This document shows positions 8,293-17,984 of a DNA stretch of 54,895 nucleotides, piece after piece. Origin of the DNA: an uncultured Alistipes sp. (GTDB lineage: Bacteria; Bacteroidota; Bacteroidia; Bacteroidales; Rikenellaceae); assembly GCA_944321185.1 (NCBI GenBank), contig CALUKH010000001.1:1-54895 (forward strand), written 5' to 3'. Numbering within the stretch: position 1 is the stretch's first letter; each line of letters starts with the position of its first letter. Made by a program: the position numbers and the translations under genes. The notes beneath the pieces were generated by a model, which was not told where the DNA came from, did no database searches, and saw only the letters and a program-made list of their open reading frames with translations.

Positions 8293-8329
8293 AAAAAAAC
8301 GTCCCGCTTCCGGCAGGCGGAGGCGGGAC
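8293..8329 (-). terminator. Rho-independent terminator after tsaD
   Basis: Arms 8301-8312 and 8318-8329 pair over 12 bp with one G-T wobble around a 5-nt loop. On the minus strand a run of T follows (8293-8300 with one G at the end). It lies 31 nt after the tsaD stop. Confidence 0.82.
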
Positions 8330-8359
8330 ATGGAATGAGCGGGGGGCGGAGATCCGCGT

Positions 8360-9382
8360 CTACAGATCTTCGAGCCGGGCTACGGGCGACACGTCGAGCG
8401 AGGCGAACTCGCCCTTGCGGTAGTGGAAGTAGCCGGCCATGGCGATCATGGCGGCGTTGTCGGTCGTGAACTTGAACTCGGGCAGGAAGGTCCGCCAGCC
8501 GCGGCGCCGTCCGGTTTCGACGATGCCGTTGCGCAGTCCGGAGTTGGCCGAGACGCCGCCGCCGATGGCGATGTCGCGGATGCCCGTATCCTTCGAGGTG
8601 CGGATCAGCTTGTCGAGCAGGATTTCGACGACGGTTGCCTGCAGCGAGGCGCACAGATCGGCCTTGTTGCGTTCGATGAAGTCGGGATCCTGGGCCACGG
8701 CGTCGCGTAGCGTGTAGAGGAACGAGGTCTTCAGTCCGGAGAACGAATAGTCGTAGCCGTCGACATGAGGGTGTGCGAAGCGGAACGCCTTGGGATTTCC
8801 CTCCTTGGCCAGGCGGTCGATCACCGGGCCGCCCGGGTAGGGGAGCCCCATGACCTTGGCACACTTGTCGAAAGCCTCGCCGGCGGCATCGTCGATGGTC
8901 GTGCCGATGATCTGCATTTCGAGCGGCGAATCGACGCGTACGATCTGTGTGTGGCCGCCGCTGACGAGCAGGCACAGGAACGGAAAGTCGGGATGGGGCA
9001 GTTGCCGGTCCGGGAGGTCGATGAAGTGGGAGAGGATGTGTCCCTGGAGGTGGTTGACCTCGACCATCGGGATGTTGCGGGCGATGGAGAGCCCCTTGGT
9101 GAACGAGACGCCCACGAGGAGCGATCCGAGCAGACCGGGGCCGCGCGTGAAGGCGATGGCGTCGATGTCCGAGGCTGTAAGGCCGGCATCGCGCAGGGCG
9201 GTGTCCACCACGGGGATGATGTTCTGCTGATGGGCTCGGGAGGCCAGTTCGGGGATGACGCCGCCGTATTTCATGTGTACGGCCTGCGAGGCGATGACGT
9301 TCGAGAGCAGGACGTTGTTGCGCAGCACGGCTGCCGAGGTGTCGTCGCACGAGGATTCGATGCCGAGAATTGTAATATCCAT
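8360..9382 (-). CDS. tsaD: tRNA N6-adenosine threonylcarbamoyltransferase
   Basis: A 340-residue full-length TsaD (Gcp/Kae1 family). It starts MDITILGIESSCDDTSAAVL and carries the metal-binding NHLQGH (His111, His115), LLVSGGHTQIV, the SFSGLKTSFLY segment and GGGVSANSGLR. With TsaB, TsaC and TsaE it places the threonylcarbamoyl group on A37 of ANN-decoding tRNAs, an essential cytoplasmic reaction. A much longer minus-strand open frame continues to 11050, but its upstream part is antisense to tamB; the family start at 9382 is clear. It is divergent from tamB with 60 bp between start codons. Confidence 0.97.
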   Translation of the reverse strand: MDITILGIESSCDDTSAAVLRNNVLLSNVIASQAVHMKYGGVIPELASRAHQQNIIPVVDTALRDAGLTASDIDAIAFTRGPGLLGSLLVGVSFTKGLSIARNIPMVEVNHLQGHILSHFIDLPDRQLPHPDFPFLCLLVSGGHTQIVRVDSPLEMQIIGTTIDDAAGEAFDKCAKVMGLPYPGGPVIDRLAKEGNPKAFRFAHPHVDGYDYSFSGLKTSFLYTLRDAVAQDPDFIERNKADLCASLQATVVEILLDKLIRTSKDTGIRDIAIGGGVSANSGLRNGIVETGRRRGWRTFLPEFKFTTDNAAMIAMAGYFHYRKGEFASLDVSPVARLEDL

Positions 9383-9414
9383 CCGGTTTTTCGCTGTTAT
9401 TTTAACTTTTTCGC

Positions 9415-9422
9415 TAACTTTG
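9415..9422 (+). promoter_or_regulatory. -7 element of the tamB-exbBD-tonB run
   Basis: TAACTTTG matches TAnnTTTG and lies 20 nt before the tamB start codon, giving a leader of about 14 nt. A T-rich stretch but no exact TTTG is seen at -33. Confidence 0.5.
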
Positions 9423-9442
9423 CCAGTTATAACGGTGTTCCG

Positions 9443-12400
9443 ATGCGCAAAGGTATAAAAATATTGGGAATGGTGTTCTCGGCGGCGGTTCTGTTGCTGA
9501 TAATTCTTCCTTTGGGGCTGTCGCTGCTGCTGGACATCCGTTCGGTGCAGAACGTCGTTGTGGACTGGCTGACGAAGGCGGTTTCGCAGCGGCTGGAGAC
9601 CACCGTTTCGATCGATCGGGTCGACATCGGGCTCTTTTCGAAGATCCGCGTCGACGGGTTCTATGTCGAGGATTACCAGCGCGATACGCTGCTCTATGTC
9701 GGACATCTCGATGCCTATGTCACCCGTTTCGGCCTGCTGGGCGGGGGGCTGGAGTTCAGCCGCGGCGAAATTGCCGATGCACGGCTCTACCTGCGGCAGA
9801 CGCCCTCGGGCGAGATGAACATCAAGCAGATCGTCGACCGCCTCTCGAATCCCGACCGCGAGAAGAAGGGCAACTTCCGCCTGACGCTGCGCAAGGCCTC
9901 GATCGACGGCATGGACCTCTGCCTGGAGCGCCTCGACCGCCGCGATCCGGACTACGGCATCGACTTCTCGCACATGCACCTCTACGACATGCGGGCCTTT
10001 GTCGAGGATTTCACCATCGACGGACAGGCCATCTATACCTCGATCGAACGCCTCGCGGCGCGCGAACGGAGCGGCTTCGAACTGGAACGCTTTTCGGGCC
10101 GCTTCTACATGTCGCAGGGCTGTCTGGGGTTCCAGGACGCCGAGATCCTCACCCGCAAGTCGGACATTCGTCTGCCCTACATTTCGCTGGTGGGCAATTC
10201 GTGGGACGAGTACCGCGATTTCATCGGGGCGGTGCGTATCGACGCCGCGGTGCGCGATTCGAAGATCTCGACCGACGACATCGCCTGCTTCGCCCCCTCG
10301 CTGCGCGACTGGCACCTGACCTTCACCGATGCCGATCTGGAGTTTACGGGCCAGGTGGACGACTTCACGGGGCAGATCCGCAGCCTGACGGTCAACGAGC
10401 GGACCCAACTGACGGCCGATCTGGCCGTGCGGGGACTTCCCGAAATCCGGGACACGCATTTCGACGTGACGCTCTCGCGTCTGCATTCGACCATCGGGGC
10501 ACTCAACGGCATCATGCGCGGCATCACGGGCAAACCCCTTCCCGAGCAGGTGACCGACCTGGCCTGCCACGCGGGACGCCTCGATCTGACGGGACGCTTT
10601 GCGGGGCGGTTCTCCTCGTTCGACATGCATCTGGGGGCCGCCACGCGGCTTGGCAGGGTGACCTGCAACGTGGCCCTGGCACCGCTGCGTCATGGCATGA
10701 GTTCGATCCGCGGACGGGTCGAGACGCGCCGCTTCCGCCTGGGCGAACTGCTCGACCGGAGCGACCTGCTGGGCGAAGCCACGCTCACGGCCCGCATCGA
10801 CGGCATGATCGGGCGCGGAATGGCCGATGCCAACATCGTGGGCGAGGTCTCCGATCTGGGCTTCAACGGCTACGTCTACGATTCGCTGCGGCTCGACGGA
10901 CGCCTGCGCAACCGCGAATTCGACGGCCGGATCACGGCCCGCGATCCGAATCTCGACTTCGATTTCTTCGGCAAGGTCGATCTCAACGACTCGGTGCCGC
11001 GCTACGACTTCACGATGAATCTCAACCGGGCCGATCTGGCTCGGCTCCATATCAACCGCCGCGATTCGGTGTCGCAGCTCTCGGCCTTTCTGGTGGCCAA
11101 TGCCAGCGGGCGGTCGCTCGACGATCTGAACGGTTCGATCCGCCTCTCCGACGCCCGCTACCGCTACAACGACAAGGAGATCACCGCTTCGCAGATCAAC
11201 ATCCGCGGTGAGAATTCGGCCCGCAGCAAGTTTGTCGAACTGCGCTCAGACTTTGCCGACGCCACGTTCCGCTCGAAGACGAGCTACCGCACGGTCTTCG
11301 AATATCTGCGGCGCAGTGCATGGCGTTACCTGCCGATTCTGGGGCGCGCCGAGCCCCCGGGCGACCGCACCGACCGCAAGACCGCCGTGGCCAACGACTA
11401 TTCGCTGCTGTCGCTCCACATCCGCAACTTCAACCCCATAGCCGATGCCGTGGCGGCGGGACTTCAGATTGCCGACGGATCGTCGCTGCAGCTGCTCTTC
11501 AATCCGGCCAGCGACCAGCTTTCGCTCCAGGCTTCGTCCGAATACATCGAACGGCGGCGGATGCTGGCCACGCGACTGTCGGTCAATGCCTCGAACCGCG
11601 GCGATTCGCTCGAAGTCTACGCCTCGGCCGAGGATCTCTATGCGGGGATCCTGCACCTGCCGCGGCTGTCGCTCACGGGCGGTGCCAAGCAGGGGCGCGT
11701 GCAACTCTCGGCCGGCTTCACCGATACGGCGCGGCAGGCGTCGGGACTGGTGGGCTTCCGGGCCGGGGTGGTCGAGGAGAACGGTCCCGACGGCCGGGTC
11801 GTCGAACTGCACATCCAGCCGTCGCACATCACGCGCGGCGACAAGCGCTGGCAGATCTTCGCCCGCCGCATCCTGCTCGATACGGCGCGCGTGCGGATCG
11901 ACCGCTTCCTGGTGATGAACGACCAGCAGGAGCTGCTGCTCGACGGCGTGGCTTCGCGCAGCCGCGACGATTCGCTGACCCTCTCGCTGCGGAACTTCGA
12001 CCTGGCGCCCTTCACGCAGATCGCCGAACGCATGGGCTACTACATCGAGGGCCTCACGAACGGTTCGGCAACGATGAAGTCGGTGCTGCGCGGTGCGGAG
12101 GTGACGGCCGACATCCGACTCGACAGCGTGGCGGTGAATGACATCGCGGCTCCGCCGATGCGCCTCTCCTCGCGGTGGGACTTCGCCCGCAACCGGGCCG
12201 GTGTGACGGTCACCAACCGCCTGAAGCGCGATACGCTGATCCAGGGCTTCTATGCCCCGACGCGCAACCGCTATTATGCGCGGATGCGGGTCGACAGCCT
12301 CGACATGGGGCTGCTGGATCCGATCCTTTCGGGGGTGATCTCCTCGACCGAAGGGCTTGCGTCGGCCGATCTGGTACTCCAGGGACAGGGGCGTGCGGCC

Positions 12401-14269
12401 GATCTGGGGGGTGAAATCCGCGTGTCGGGGCTCCGTACGACGGTCGACTTCACGCGCGTGAGCTACACGATGCCCGAGGCGCTGCTCACGGTGCGCAACA
12501 ACCGCTTCCAGGCGGCGAACGTTCCGGTCTACGATCCGCAGGGCCATCGCGGACGCTTCGATTTCGACCTGAACCTGCAACACCTCTCGAACATCTCCTA
12601 CGACGTGCGCATGGCACCGCAGCAGATGCTCGTCCTCAATACGACGGCCGAGGACAACGACCTCTTCCACGGGCGGGTCTACGCCACGGGCATGGCCCGC
12701 ATAACGGGTGACAAGGGCTCGGTCGACATGGAGATCGCGGCGTCGACCGACGAGAATTCGACGTTCGTGATGCCGCTGTCGAGCAAATCGAACATTTCGA
12801 GTGCCGATTTCGTGGTCTTCGTCCAGCCGCGCAAGATCGACACGCTGGATGCCGTGGCGCGGCGCAAGTTGATGTTCGAACGGCGCCACCGTCCGGAGTT
12901 CAACGCCGGCAGCAGCATGAACATCAACATGGCGCTCGACGTGCGTCCCAACGTGGAGATGGAGCTCGACGTGGCGGGCAATACGGTCAAGGGGCGCGGC
13001 CAGGGGACGCTCAACCTGGAGATCAACCCCCGCGACAACGTCTTCATGATCAACGGCGACTATACGATCGAGGAGGGAACGTTCCTCCTGTCGCTGCAGC
13101 AGATCATCAACAAGCGCTTCACGATCGAGAGCGGTTCGTCGATCCAGTGGACGGGTTCGCCGATGAACGCCCTGCTCGACATCGATGCCGTCTACAAGGT
13201 CAAGGCGTCGTTGCAGCCGTTGCTGCAGGGAACGTCGGAGAATCTGGGCGGTGACCGTTCGGTGCCGGTCGAATGTGTGATCCACCTGGGGGATCTGCTC
13301 TCGAATCCGAGCATTCTGTTCGACGTGCGGGTTCCGGGGTCGGATCCCGAGACGGCGGCCGTGGTGGCCAGTGCGCTGTCGACCCCCGAGACGGTCGACA
13401 CGCAGTTCCTCTACCTGCTGCTGTTCAACAGCTTCATGTCGGAGAGCACATCGCAGTCGTCGTCGAACATCGGCAGCTCGGTGTCGGCGGCCACCGGCAT
13501 GGAGTTCGTCTCGAACATGGTCAGCAACTGGCTCTCGTCGTCGGACTACAACGTGGTGATCCGCTACCGGCCCAAGTCGGAACTGACGAGCGACGAGGTG
13601 GACTTCGGCCTGTCGAAGAGCCTGATCAACAACCGGCTGTTCGTCGAGGTGGAGGGCAACTACCTGATCGACAACAAGCAGGCGGTGAACAACAATACGA
13701 TGTCGAACTTCATGGGCGAGGCCTACATCACCTACCTGATCGACCGCGCCGGGACGCTCAAGCTGAAGGCCTTCACGCAGACGATCGACCGTTTCGACGA
13801 GAACCAGGGTCTGCAGGAGACCGGCATGGGCGTCTATTTCAAGGAGGACTTCGACAACCTGCGGGATCTGCGCGACCGGATCCGCGACCGCTTCACGAAC
13901 AAACGTCGCAAGGCGCAGCGGGTGGCCCGTCGCACGGCGCGGCTTGCGGAGAAGGAGGCTCGTGAGGAGGCCGAACGCGAAGCCCGCGACAAGGCCGCAG
14001 GGCGGCAACCCTTCACCGGCGGGGAGGCGGCCGAAGCGGCCGGGACGACCGCAGGGATCGGATCGGCTGAAGCCGTCGGGGCAACCGGGGCAACCGGAGC
14101 TTCGGGCCGGAGCGTCGATCCGGAGCCGATCGTGGAGACAGAGCCGATCGTCGAACCGGAACCTGTCCTGGAGGCGGATCCGGCGACGGATTCCGCACCG
14201 GCCTCCTCCGCAGCCCGACGGACGGACCGCCTCTCGAAACGAAAAGACAATTCACAAATAAAACACTAA
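9443..14269 (+). CDS. tamB: TamB-like translocation and assembly module protein (DUF490)
   Basis: A 1608-residue protein with one N-terminal membrane anchor (about 7-30, rich in Leu/Ile), then a long repetitive beta-strand AsmA/TamB-type body (it starts TVSIDRVDIGLFSKIRVDGF). The C-terminal DUF490 region is about 1050-1480. In Bacteroidetes this family is thought to bridge the inner and outer membranes and assist phospholipid transport or barrel assembly. After residue 1480 there is a basic/acidic helical tail (RRKAQRVARRTARLAEKEAR) and a low-complexity end with EPIVE repeats. The ATG at 9443 is chosen because the membrane anchor begins there; the frame stays open upstream only as the reverse of tsaD. 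exbB follows after 17 bp. Confidence 0.88.
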   Translation: MRKGIKILGMVFSAAVLLLIILPLGLSLLLDIRSVQNVVVDWLTKAVSQRLETTVSIDRVDIGLFSKIRVDGFYVEDYQRDTLLYVGHLDAYVTRFGLLGGGLEFSRGEIADARLYLRQTPSGEMNIKQIVDRLSNPDREKKGNFRLTLRKASIDGMDLCLERLDRRDPDYGIDFSHMHLYDMRAFVEDFTIDGQAIYTSIERLAARERSGFELERFSGRFYMSQGCLGFQDAEILTRKSDIRLPYISLVGNSWDEYRDFIGAVRIDAAVRDSKISTDDIACFAPSLRDWHLTFTDADLEFTGQVDDFTGQIRSLTVNERTQLTADLAVRGLPEIRDTHFDVTLSRLHSTIGALNGIMRGITGKPLPEQVTDLACHAGRLDLTGRFAGRFSSFDMHLGAATRLGRVTCNVALAPLRHGMSSIRGRVETRRFRLGELLDRSDLLGEATLTARIDGMIGRGMADANIVGEVSDLGFNGYVYDSLRLDGRLRNREFDGRITARDPNLDFDFFGKVDLNDSVPRYDFTMNLNRADLARLHINRRDSVSQLSAFLVANASGRSLDDLNGSIRLSDARYRYNDKEITASQINIRGENSARSKFVELRSDFADATFRSKTSYRTVFEYLRRSAWRYLPILGRAEPPGDRTDRKTAVANDYSLLSLHIRNFNPIADAVAAGLQIADGSSLQLLFNPASDQLSLQASSEYIERRRMLATRLSVNASNRGDSLEVYASAEDLYAGILHLPRLSLTGGAKQGRVQLSAGFTDTARQASGLVGFRAGVVEENGPDGRVVELHIQPSHITRGDKRWQIFARRILLDTARVRIDRFLVMNDQQELLLDGVASRSRDDSLTLSLRNFDLAPFTQIAERMGYYIEGLTNGSATMKSVLRGAEVTADIRLDSVAVNDIAAPPMRLSSRWDFARNRAGVTVTNRLKRDTLIQGFYAPTRNRYYARMRVDSLDMGLLDPILSGVISSTEGLASADLVLQGQGRAADLGGEIRVSGLRTTVDFTRVSYTMPEALLTVRNNRFQAANVPVYDPQGHRGRFDFDLNLQHLSNISYDVRMAPQQMLVLNTTAEDNDLFHGRVYATGMARITGDKGSVDMEIAASTDENSTFVMPLSSKSNISSADFVVFVQPRKIDTLDAVARRKLMFERRHRPEFNAGSSMNINMALDVRPNVEMELDVAGNTVKGRGQGTLNLEINPRDNVFMINGDYTIEEGTFLLSLQQIINKRFTIESGSSIQWTGSPMNALLDIDAVYKVKASLQPLLQGTSENLGGDRSVPVECVIHLGDLLSNPSILFDVRVPGSDPETAAVVASALSTPETVDTQFLYLLLFNSFMSESTSQSSSNIGSSVSAATGMEFVSNMVSNWLSSSDYNVVIRYRPKSELTSDEVDFGLSKSLINNRLFVEVEGNYLIDNKQAVNNNTMSNFMGEAYITYLIDRAGTLKLKAFTQTIDRFDENQGLQETGMGVYFKEDFDNLRDLRDRIRDRFTNKRRKAQRVARRTARLAEKEAREEAEREARDKAAGRQPFTGGEAAEAAGTTAGIGSAEAVGATGATGASGRSVDPEPIVETEPIVEPEPVLEADPATDSAPASSAARRTDRLSKRKDNSQIKH

Positions 14270-14286
14270 ATTCACAACAAAACGCT

Positions 14287-14961
14287 ATGACAACATTTTT
14301 GCAGGCTGCCGAGGCGGTGGCCGTAAGTGAGGAGACCCGGATGGGCTTGTGGGAGCTGTTTACGAAGGGCGGCTGGCTGATGTGGCCGCTGCTGGCGCTG
14401 GGCGGCGTGACGATCTTCATCTTCGTGGAGCGTTTCCTGGCCATCCGCAAGGCATCGGTGCTGGACATGAATTTCATGAACCGCATCCGCGACTACATCT
14501 CCGACGGCAAGATCGCAACGGCGGTGAATCTTTGCAAGAAGACCGACACGCCGATCGCCCGCATGATCGAGAAGGGCATCGAGCGCATCGGACGCCCGAT
14601 GGGCGACGTGCAGACGGCCATCGAGAATGTGGCCAACCTCGAGGTTTCGAAGCTCGAAAACGGACTTCCGTTCCTGGCGACGATCGCCGGCGGTGCGCCG
14701 ATGCTGGGCTTCCTCGGTACGGTGCTCGGTATGGTGCAGACCTTCATGGACATGTCGGCGGCGGGCGGAACGGTCGATCTGGCGCTGCTGGCCAGCGGCA
14801 TGTACGTGGCCATGGTGACCACGGTGGGCGGTCTGATCGTCGGCATCCCGGCTTACTTCGGCTACAACTACCTGGTGGCACGCATCGAGAAGCTGGTCTT
14901 CCAGATGGAGGCCAATTCGATCGCCTTCATGGACATCCTGAATCAACCCGTTCAAAAATAG
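14287..14961 (+). CDS. exbB: ExbB/TolQ-type proton channel protein
   Basis: A 224-residue MotA/TolQ/ExbB protein. One membrane segment lies near residues 28-48 (WLMWPLLALGGVTIFIFVER). Two more lie in the C-terminal half (LPFLATIAGGAPMLGFLGTV and the segment beginning ASGMYVAMVTTVGGLIV), the conserved family signature. With ExbD it forms the proton-driven motor in the inner membrane that powers TonB-dependent outer-membrane receptors such as SusC at 39988. exbD follows after 6 bp and a TonB protein after that. Confidence 0.93.
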   Translation: MTTFLQAAEAVAVSEETRMGLWELFTKGGWLMWPLLALGGVTIFIFVERFLAIRKASVLDMNFMNRIRDYISDGKIATAVNLCKKTDTPIARMIEKGIERIGRPMGDVQTAIENVANLEVSKLENGLPFLATIAGGAPMLGFLGTVLGMVQTFMDMSAAGGTVDLALLASGMYVAMVTTVGGLIVGIPAYFGYNYLVARIEKLVFQMEANSIAFMDILNQPVQK

Positions 14962-14967
14962 GCGGCC

Positions 14968-15375
14968 ATGGCAATCAAACACGGATCGAAAGTCGATAAA
15001 TCGTTCTCGGCCTCGTCGATGACCGACCTGATGTTCCTCTTGCTGCTGTTCCTGCTGATCGCCACGACGCTGATCAACCCCAACGCCCTGAAGCTGATGC
15101 TTCCGAAGAGTTCGAACCAGCTGAAGGACAAGGCCATGACGACGGTCTCGGTGCAGGACGCAGGCAACGGTCACTACCGCTACTACGTGGAGCTCGACGA
15201 GGTGGGATCGATCGACGGGGTGGAGCGTGCCCTGAAGACGCGCCTCGACGGACAGCAGGATGCCACCGTGTCGCTGCACTGTGACAAGACGGTGGCCGTC
15301 GACGAGGTGGTCAAGGTGATGAACATCGCCAAGGACAACAACTACAAGCTGATTCTGGCAACGACACCGCGATAG
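14968..15375 (+). CDS. exbD: ExbD/TolR-type biopolymer transport protein
   Basis: A 135-residue protein with a short cytoplasmic N terminus and a single membrane segment (about 18-37) carrying the essential proton-path aspartate Asp20 in SMTDLMFLLLLFLL. The C-terminal ~95 residues form the periplasmic domain (VSVQDAGNGHYRYYVELDE). It partners with ExbB just upstream. Its length and order in the exbB-exbD-tonB run agree with the family. Confidence 0.92.
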   Translation: MAIKHGSKVDKSFSASSMTDLMFLLLLFLLIATTLINPNALKLMLPKSSNQLKDKAMTTVSVQDAGNGHYRYYVELDEVGSIDGVERALKTRLDGQQDATVSLHCDKTVAVDEVVKVMNIAKDNNYKLILATTPR

Positions 15376-15409
15376 GCGGCACCTGCCGGGGTATGTTAAG
15401 ACAAAAGGT

Positions 15410-16099
15410 ATGTACTATTATGATCCCGATAACAGGACACCGCGACGGTGGGCGATCGTAGCGGCGGCGGCCTACGGCCTGCTGCTGGTAGGATCGTTTG
15501 CGCTGGTGCGGTTCGACTTCACGCCGGCGCTGGAGAAGCCGGGGGACACGATTCTGGTGGACTTCACCGAGCCGGAGGAGGTCGAGCCGCCGCGGCCTCC
15601 GGTGAAGGTGGCCACGGAGCCGCGCGTGCATGACGAGGCGGCTCCGGTGGAGCAGGTGGCCCAGGCTGCGGGCAAGGACGAGGTGACGCAGACCCCGAAT
15701 CCGCGGGCGCTCTTCAAGATGAACCGCGGCGGGGCCGACGAACCCGACCAGGCGGGCAATCCGCGGGCCCCCGAAGGCGAGGACAAGGCTTCGGGAACGG
15801 GACCGGGTCTGAATCCCGACGGACTGGACCAGCTCGACAAGGGGCTTCAGGGACGCGGTCTGGTGGGAGCCCTGCCGCTGCCGTCGTACCCGGGCGGCAA
15901 GAGCGGCAAGGTGGTCATCCGCGTGACGGTGGATGCGCGGGGCCACGTGACGGGGGCCTCGTACGAACCGGTGGGCTCGACGACGGATGCTCCCGAACTG
16001 ATCGCGGCGGCGCGTCAGGCGGCCCTCAAGGCGCGCTTCACGGAGAGCCGGGCGGCGGTCCAGGGCGGCACGATCACCTATTTATTTAGACTCAACTGA
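15410..16099 (+). CDS. tonB: TonB family energy-transducing protein
   Basis: A 229-residue protein with a 12-residue cytoplasmic start, one membrane anchor (WAIVAAAAYGLLLVGSFALV) and a Pro/Glu-rich periplasmic spacer (EPEEVEPPRPPVK). The C-terminal TonB fold is at about 150-229 (GKVVIRVTVDARGHVTGASY, with ITYLFRLN at the end). It transmits energy from ExbBD to outer-membrane receptors. A purine-rich AAAAGG precedes the ATG. It follows exbD by 34 bp. Whether it serves the heparin SusC specifically is unknown. Confidence 0.85.
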   Translation: MYYYDPDNRTPRRWAIVAAAAYGLLLVGSFALVRFDFTPALEKPGDTILVDFTEPEEVEPPRPPVKVATEPRVHDEAAPVEQVAQAAGKDEVTQTPNPRALFKMNRGGADEPDQAGNPRAPEGEDKASGTGPGLNPDGLDQLDKGLQGRGLVGALPLPSYPGGKSGKVVIRVTVDARGHVTGASYEPVGSTTDAPELIAAARQAALKARFTESRAAVQGGTITYLFRLN

Positions 16100-16120
16100 C
16101 GAAAAAGAAACGAAGAAACG

Positions 16121-16585
16121 ATGAAACAATTGTTGCTGATGCTGCTCGGGAGCCTTCTCATGACGGGGGCCTACGCGGCCAAACCGGCCCGTACGGGCCG
16201 GGAGGCGCCGAATGGGGGAGCCCATCTGCGTCTGGAGGAGACGTCGTGGAATTTCGGCGACGTGCCACGTCGGGGCGGTGACCTGATGCACGAATTCCGC
16301 TTCGTGAACGACGGTGACCGGCCGCTGGTGCTGGTGCGCGTCATCACGTCGTGTTCGTGTATCCGGGCCTCGTTCTCGAAGCGTCCGGTGGCGCCGGCCG
16401 ATTCGGGGGTGATCCGCATCATCTACCAGCCGCACAAGAGCGAACCGGGAGCCTTCAACAAGGTGGTTCAGATCTACTCCAATTCGGTCGACGGACGCGA
16501 CATCCTGACCGTGCAGGGCAATTCGCTTGATGAGGCCGATGCGCCGCGGAACCGCGACGTGCGCCCGAACGTGAAAAAACCATAA
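16121..16585 (+). CDS. DUF1573 domain secreted protein
   Basis: A 154-residue protein with a signal peptide (LLLMLLGSLLMTGAYA) and a DUF1573 domain. The domain shows the hallmarks WNFGDVPRRGGDLMHEFRF, NDGDRPLVLVRVITSCSCI (two Cys separated by one Ser) and VIRIIYQPHKSEPGAFNKVV. The fold is Ig/ASH-like. It is common in Bacteroidetes, where its function is not established; it is probably periplasmic. The basic tail ends VRPNVKKP. Gaps of 21 bp upstream and 13 bp downstream place it in the tonB run. Confidence 0.83.
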   Translation: MKQLLLMLLGSLLMTGAYAAKPARTGREAPNGGAHLRLEETSWNFGDVPRRGGDLMHEFRFVNDGDRPLVLVRVITSCSCIRASFSKRPVAPADSGVIRIIYQPHKSEPGAFNKVVQIYSNSVDGRDILTVQGNSLDEADAPRNRDVRPNVKKP

Positions 16586-16598
16586 AACACCGAAACAC

Positions 16599-17912
16599 AT
16601 GGCACTTCTCTTTTCCAACGCCACGATTCTTCCGATGGACCCTGCGGCCGGAGCGCCCCGTACGTTTACGGGCTGGGCGGGTGTCGAGGGAAACCGCCTG
16701 ACGCTGCTTACGGCGTCGGCCGATGCTGCGGCAGCCTTCCGCGCGGCGCATCCTTCGTTACGCGAGATCGACTGCCGCGGCAAACTGCTCATGCCGGGAC
16801 TGATCAACACGCACTGCCACGCCGCGATGACGCTTCAGCGCAGCTATGCCGACGACATTTCGCTCATGGCGTGGCTCAACGACTATATCTGGCCCTTCGA
16901 GTCGCGTCAGACCCCCGACGAGGTGGCGCTGGGCATGACGCTCGGCATCGTCGAGATGCTGCTCGGAGGCGTAACGTCGTTCGTCGACATGTACTACGAT
17001 CAGGACCGCTGCGTCGAGGTGGCCGAACGGCTGGGCATCCGGGCGGTGTTGGGCTGCAACTACTTCGATTCGAACATCGAGCAGGTCTTCCCGCAGGTGG
17101 AGCGGGCCGCCGGGCTTGCGGCAGCCGGAAGCGGCCGCGTACGGATCGCCGTGGCGCCCCATTCGCCCTATACGGTCTCGCCCGAGAACCTTGTGCGGGG
17201 GCGTGAGCTGGCCGAACGGCTGGGGCTGGGGATGATGACCCACATCGCCGAGACGCGCGACGAGATCCGCATCGTGCGCGAACGCTACGGCCGTACGCCG
17301 GTCGAACACCTCGATGCCCTGGGGATGCTCGGGCCGCACGTGATCGGGGCCCATTGTGTCCATGTCACGGATTCGGACATGGCGACGCTGGCGGCGCGCG
17401 GGGTGACCGTGTCGCATAATCCGCAGAGCAATATGAAGATCTCGAGCGGCGTGGCCCCTGTCGAGACGATGCGCCGGGCGGGCGTCCTGGTGGCGCTGGG
17501 CACGGACGGCACCTGCTCGAACAATGACCTGGACATGTGGGAGGAGCTGCGTACGGCGAGCTTCCTGCAGAAATCCGCCACGGGGGATCCGACGGCTCTT
17601 CCGGCGTGGGAGGCGCTGCGCATGGCGACGGCCAACGGGGCCCGGGCCATGGGCTATGCCGACGGTGAGCTGGGCGTGCTGCGCGAGGGGGCGCTGGCCG
17701 ACCTGATCGTCGTCGACCTGCAGAAACCCCACCTGCAACCAATCCACGATGTGGTCTCGAATCTGGTCTATTGCGGCAAGGCGGCGGATGTCGATACGGT
17801 GGTCGTCGACGGGCGGATCGTGGTCGAGGGGCGTCGCATCGAGGGGATGGACCTTCCGGATCTCTATGCACGGGTGGCCGAGGCCGTGCGTCGCATCACA
17901 ACGGCCGAATAG
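16599..17912 (+). CDS. mtaD: Amidohydrolase, 5-methylthioadenosine/S-adenosylhomocysteine deaminase type
   Basis: A 437-residue cytoplasmic amidohydrolase. It has the metal motif NTHCHAA (His72, His74), a third His in MMTHIAETRDE, HVIGAHCVHV, SHNPQSNMKISSGVAPV and the Asp in GTDGTCSNNDLDMW. This combination matches the MTA/SAH deaminase branch (MtaD) of the TrzN/AtzA group, which deaminates adenosine derivatives of the methyl cycle. A related guanine or other purine-ring deaminase role cannot be ruled out. It follows the DUF1573 gene by 13 bp, which seems to be housekeeping adjacency rather than a functional link. Confidence 0.85.
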   Translation: MALLFSNATILPMDPAAGAPRTFTGWAGVEGNRLTLLTASADAAAAFRAAHPSLREIDCRGKLLMPGLINTHCHAAMTLQRSYADDISLMAWLNDYIWPFESRQTPDEVALGMTLGIVEMLLGGVTSFVDMYYDQDRCVEVAERLGIRAVLGCNYFDSNIEQVFPQVERAAGLAAAGSGRVRIAVAPHSPYTVSPENLVRGRELAERLGLGMMTHIAETRDEIRIVRERYGRTPVEHLDALGMLGPHVIGAHCVHVTDSDMATLAARGVTVSHNPQSNMKISSGVAPVETMRRAGVLVALGTDGTCSNNDLDMWEELRTASFLQKSATGDPTALPAWEALRMATANGARAMGYADGELGVLREGALADLIVVDLQKPHLQPIHDVVSNLVYCGKAADVDTVVVDGRIVVEGRRIEGMDLPDLYARVAEAVRRITTAE

Positions 17913-17984
17913 ACCAAAACCGTACGGATACCCGGTTGCGGCACCGGTTTTGCGGAGGGGAGCGTTGATTGAAAATCTTGTATT

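Noticed and set aside
17922-17960. A terminator between mtaD and tpx formed by caaaaccg/cggttttg.
   Set aside because: The 8-bp stem has a loop of over 20 nt and no T tract, so it is not convincing as a terminator.
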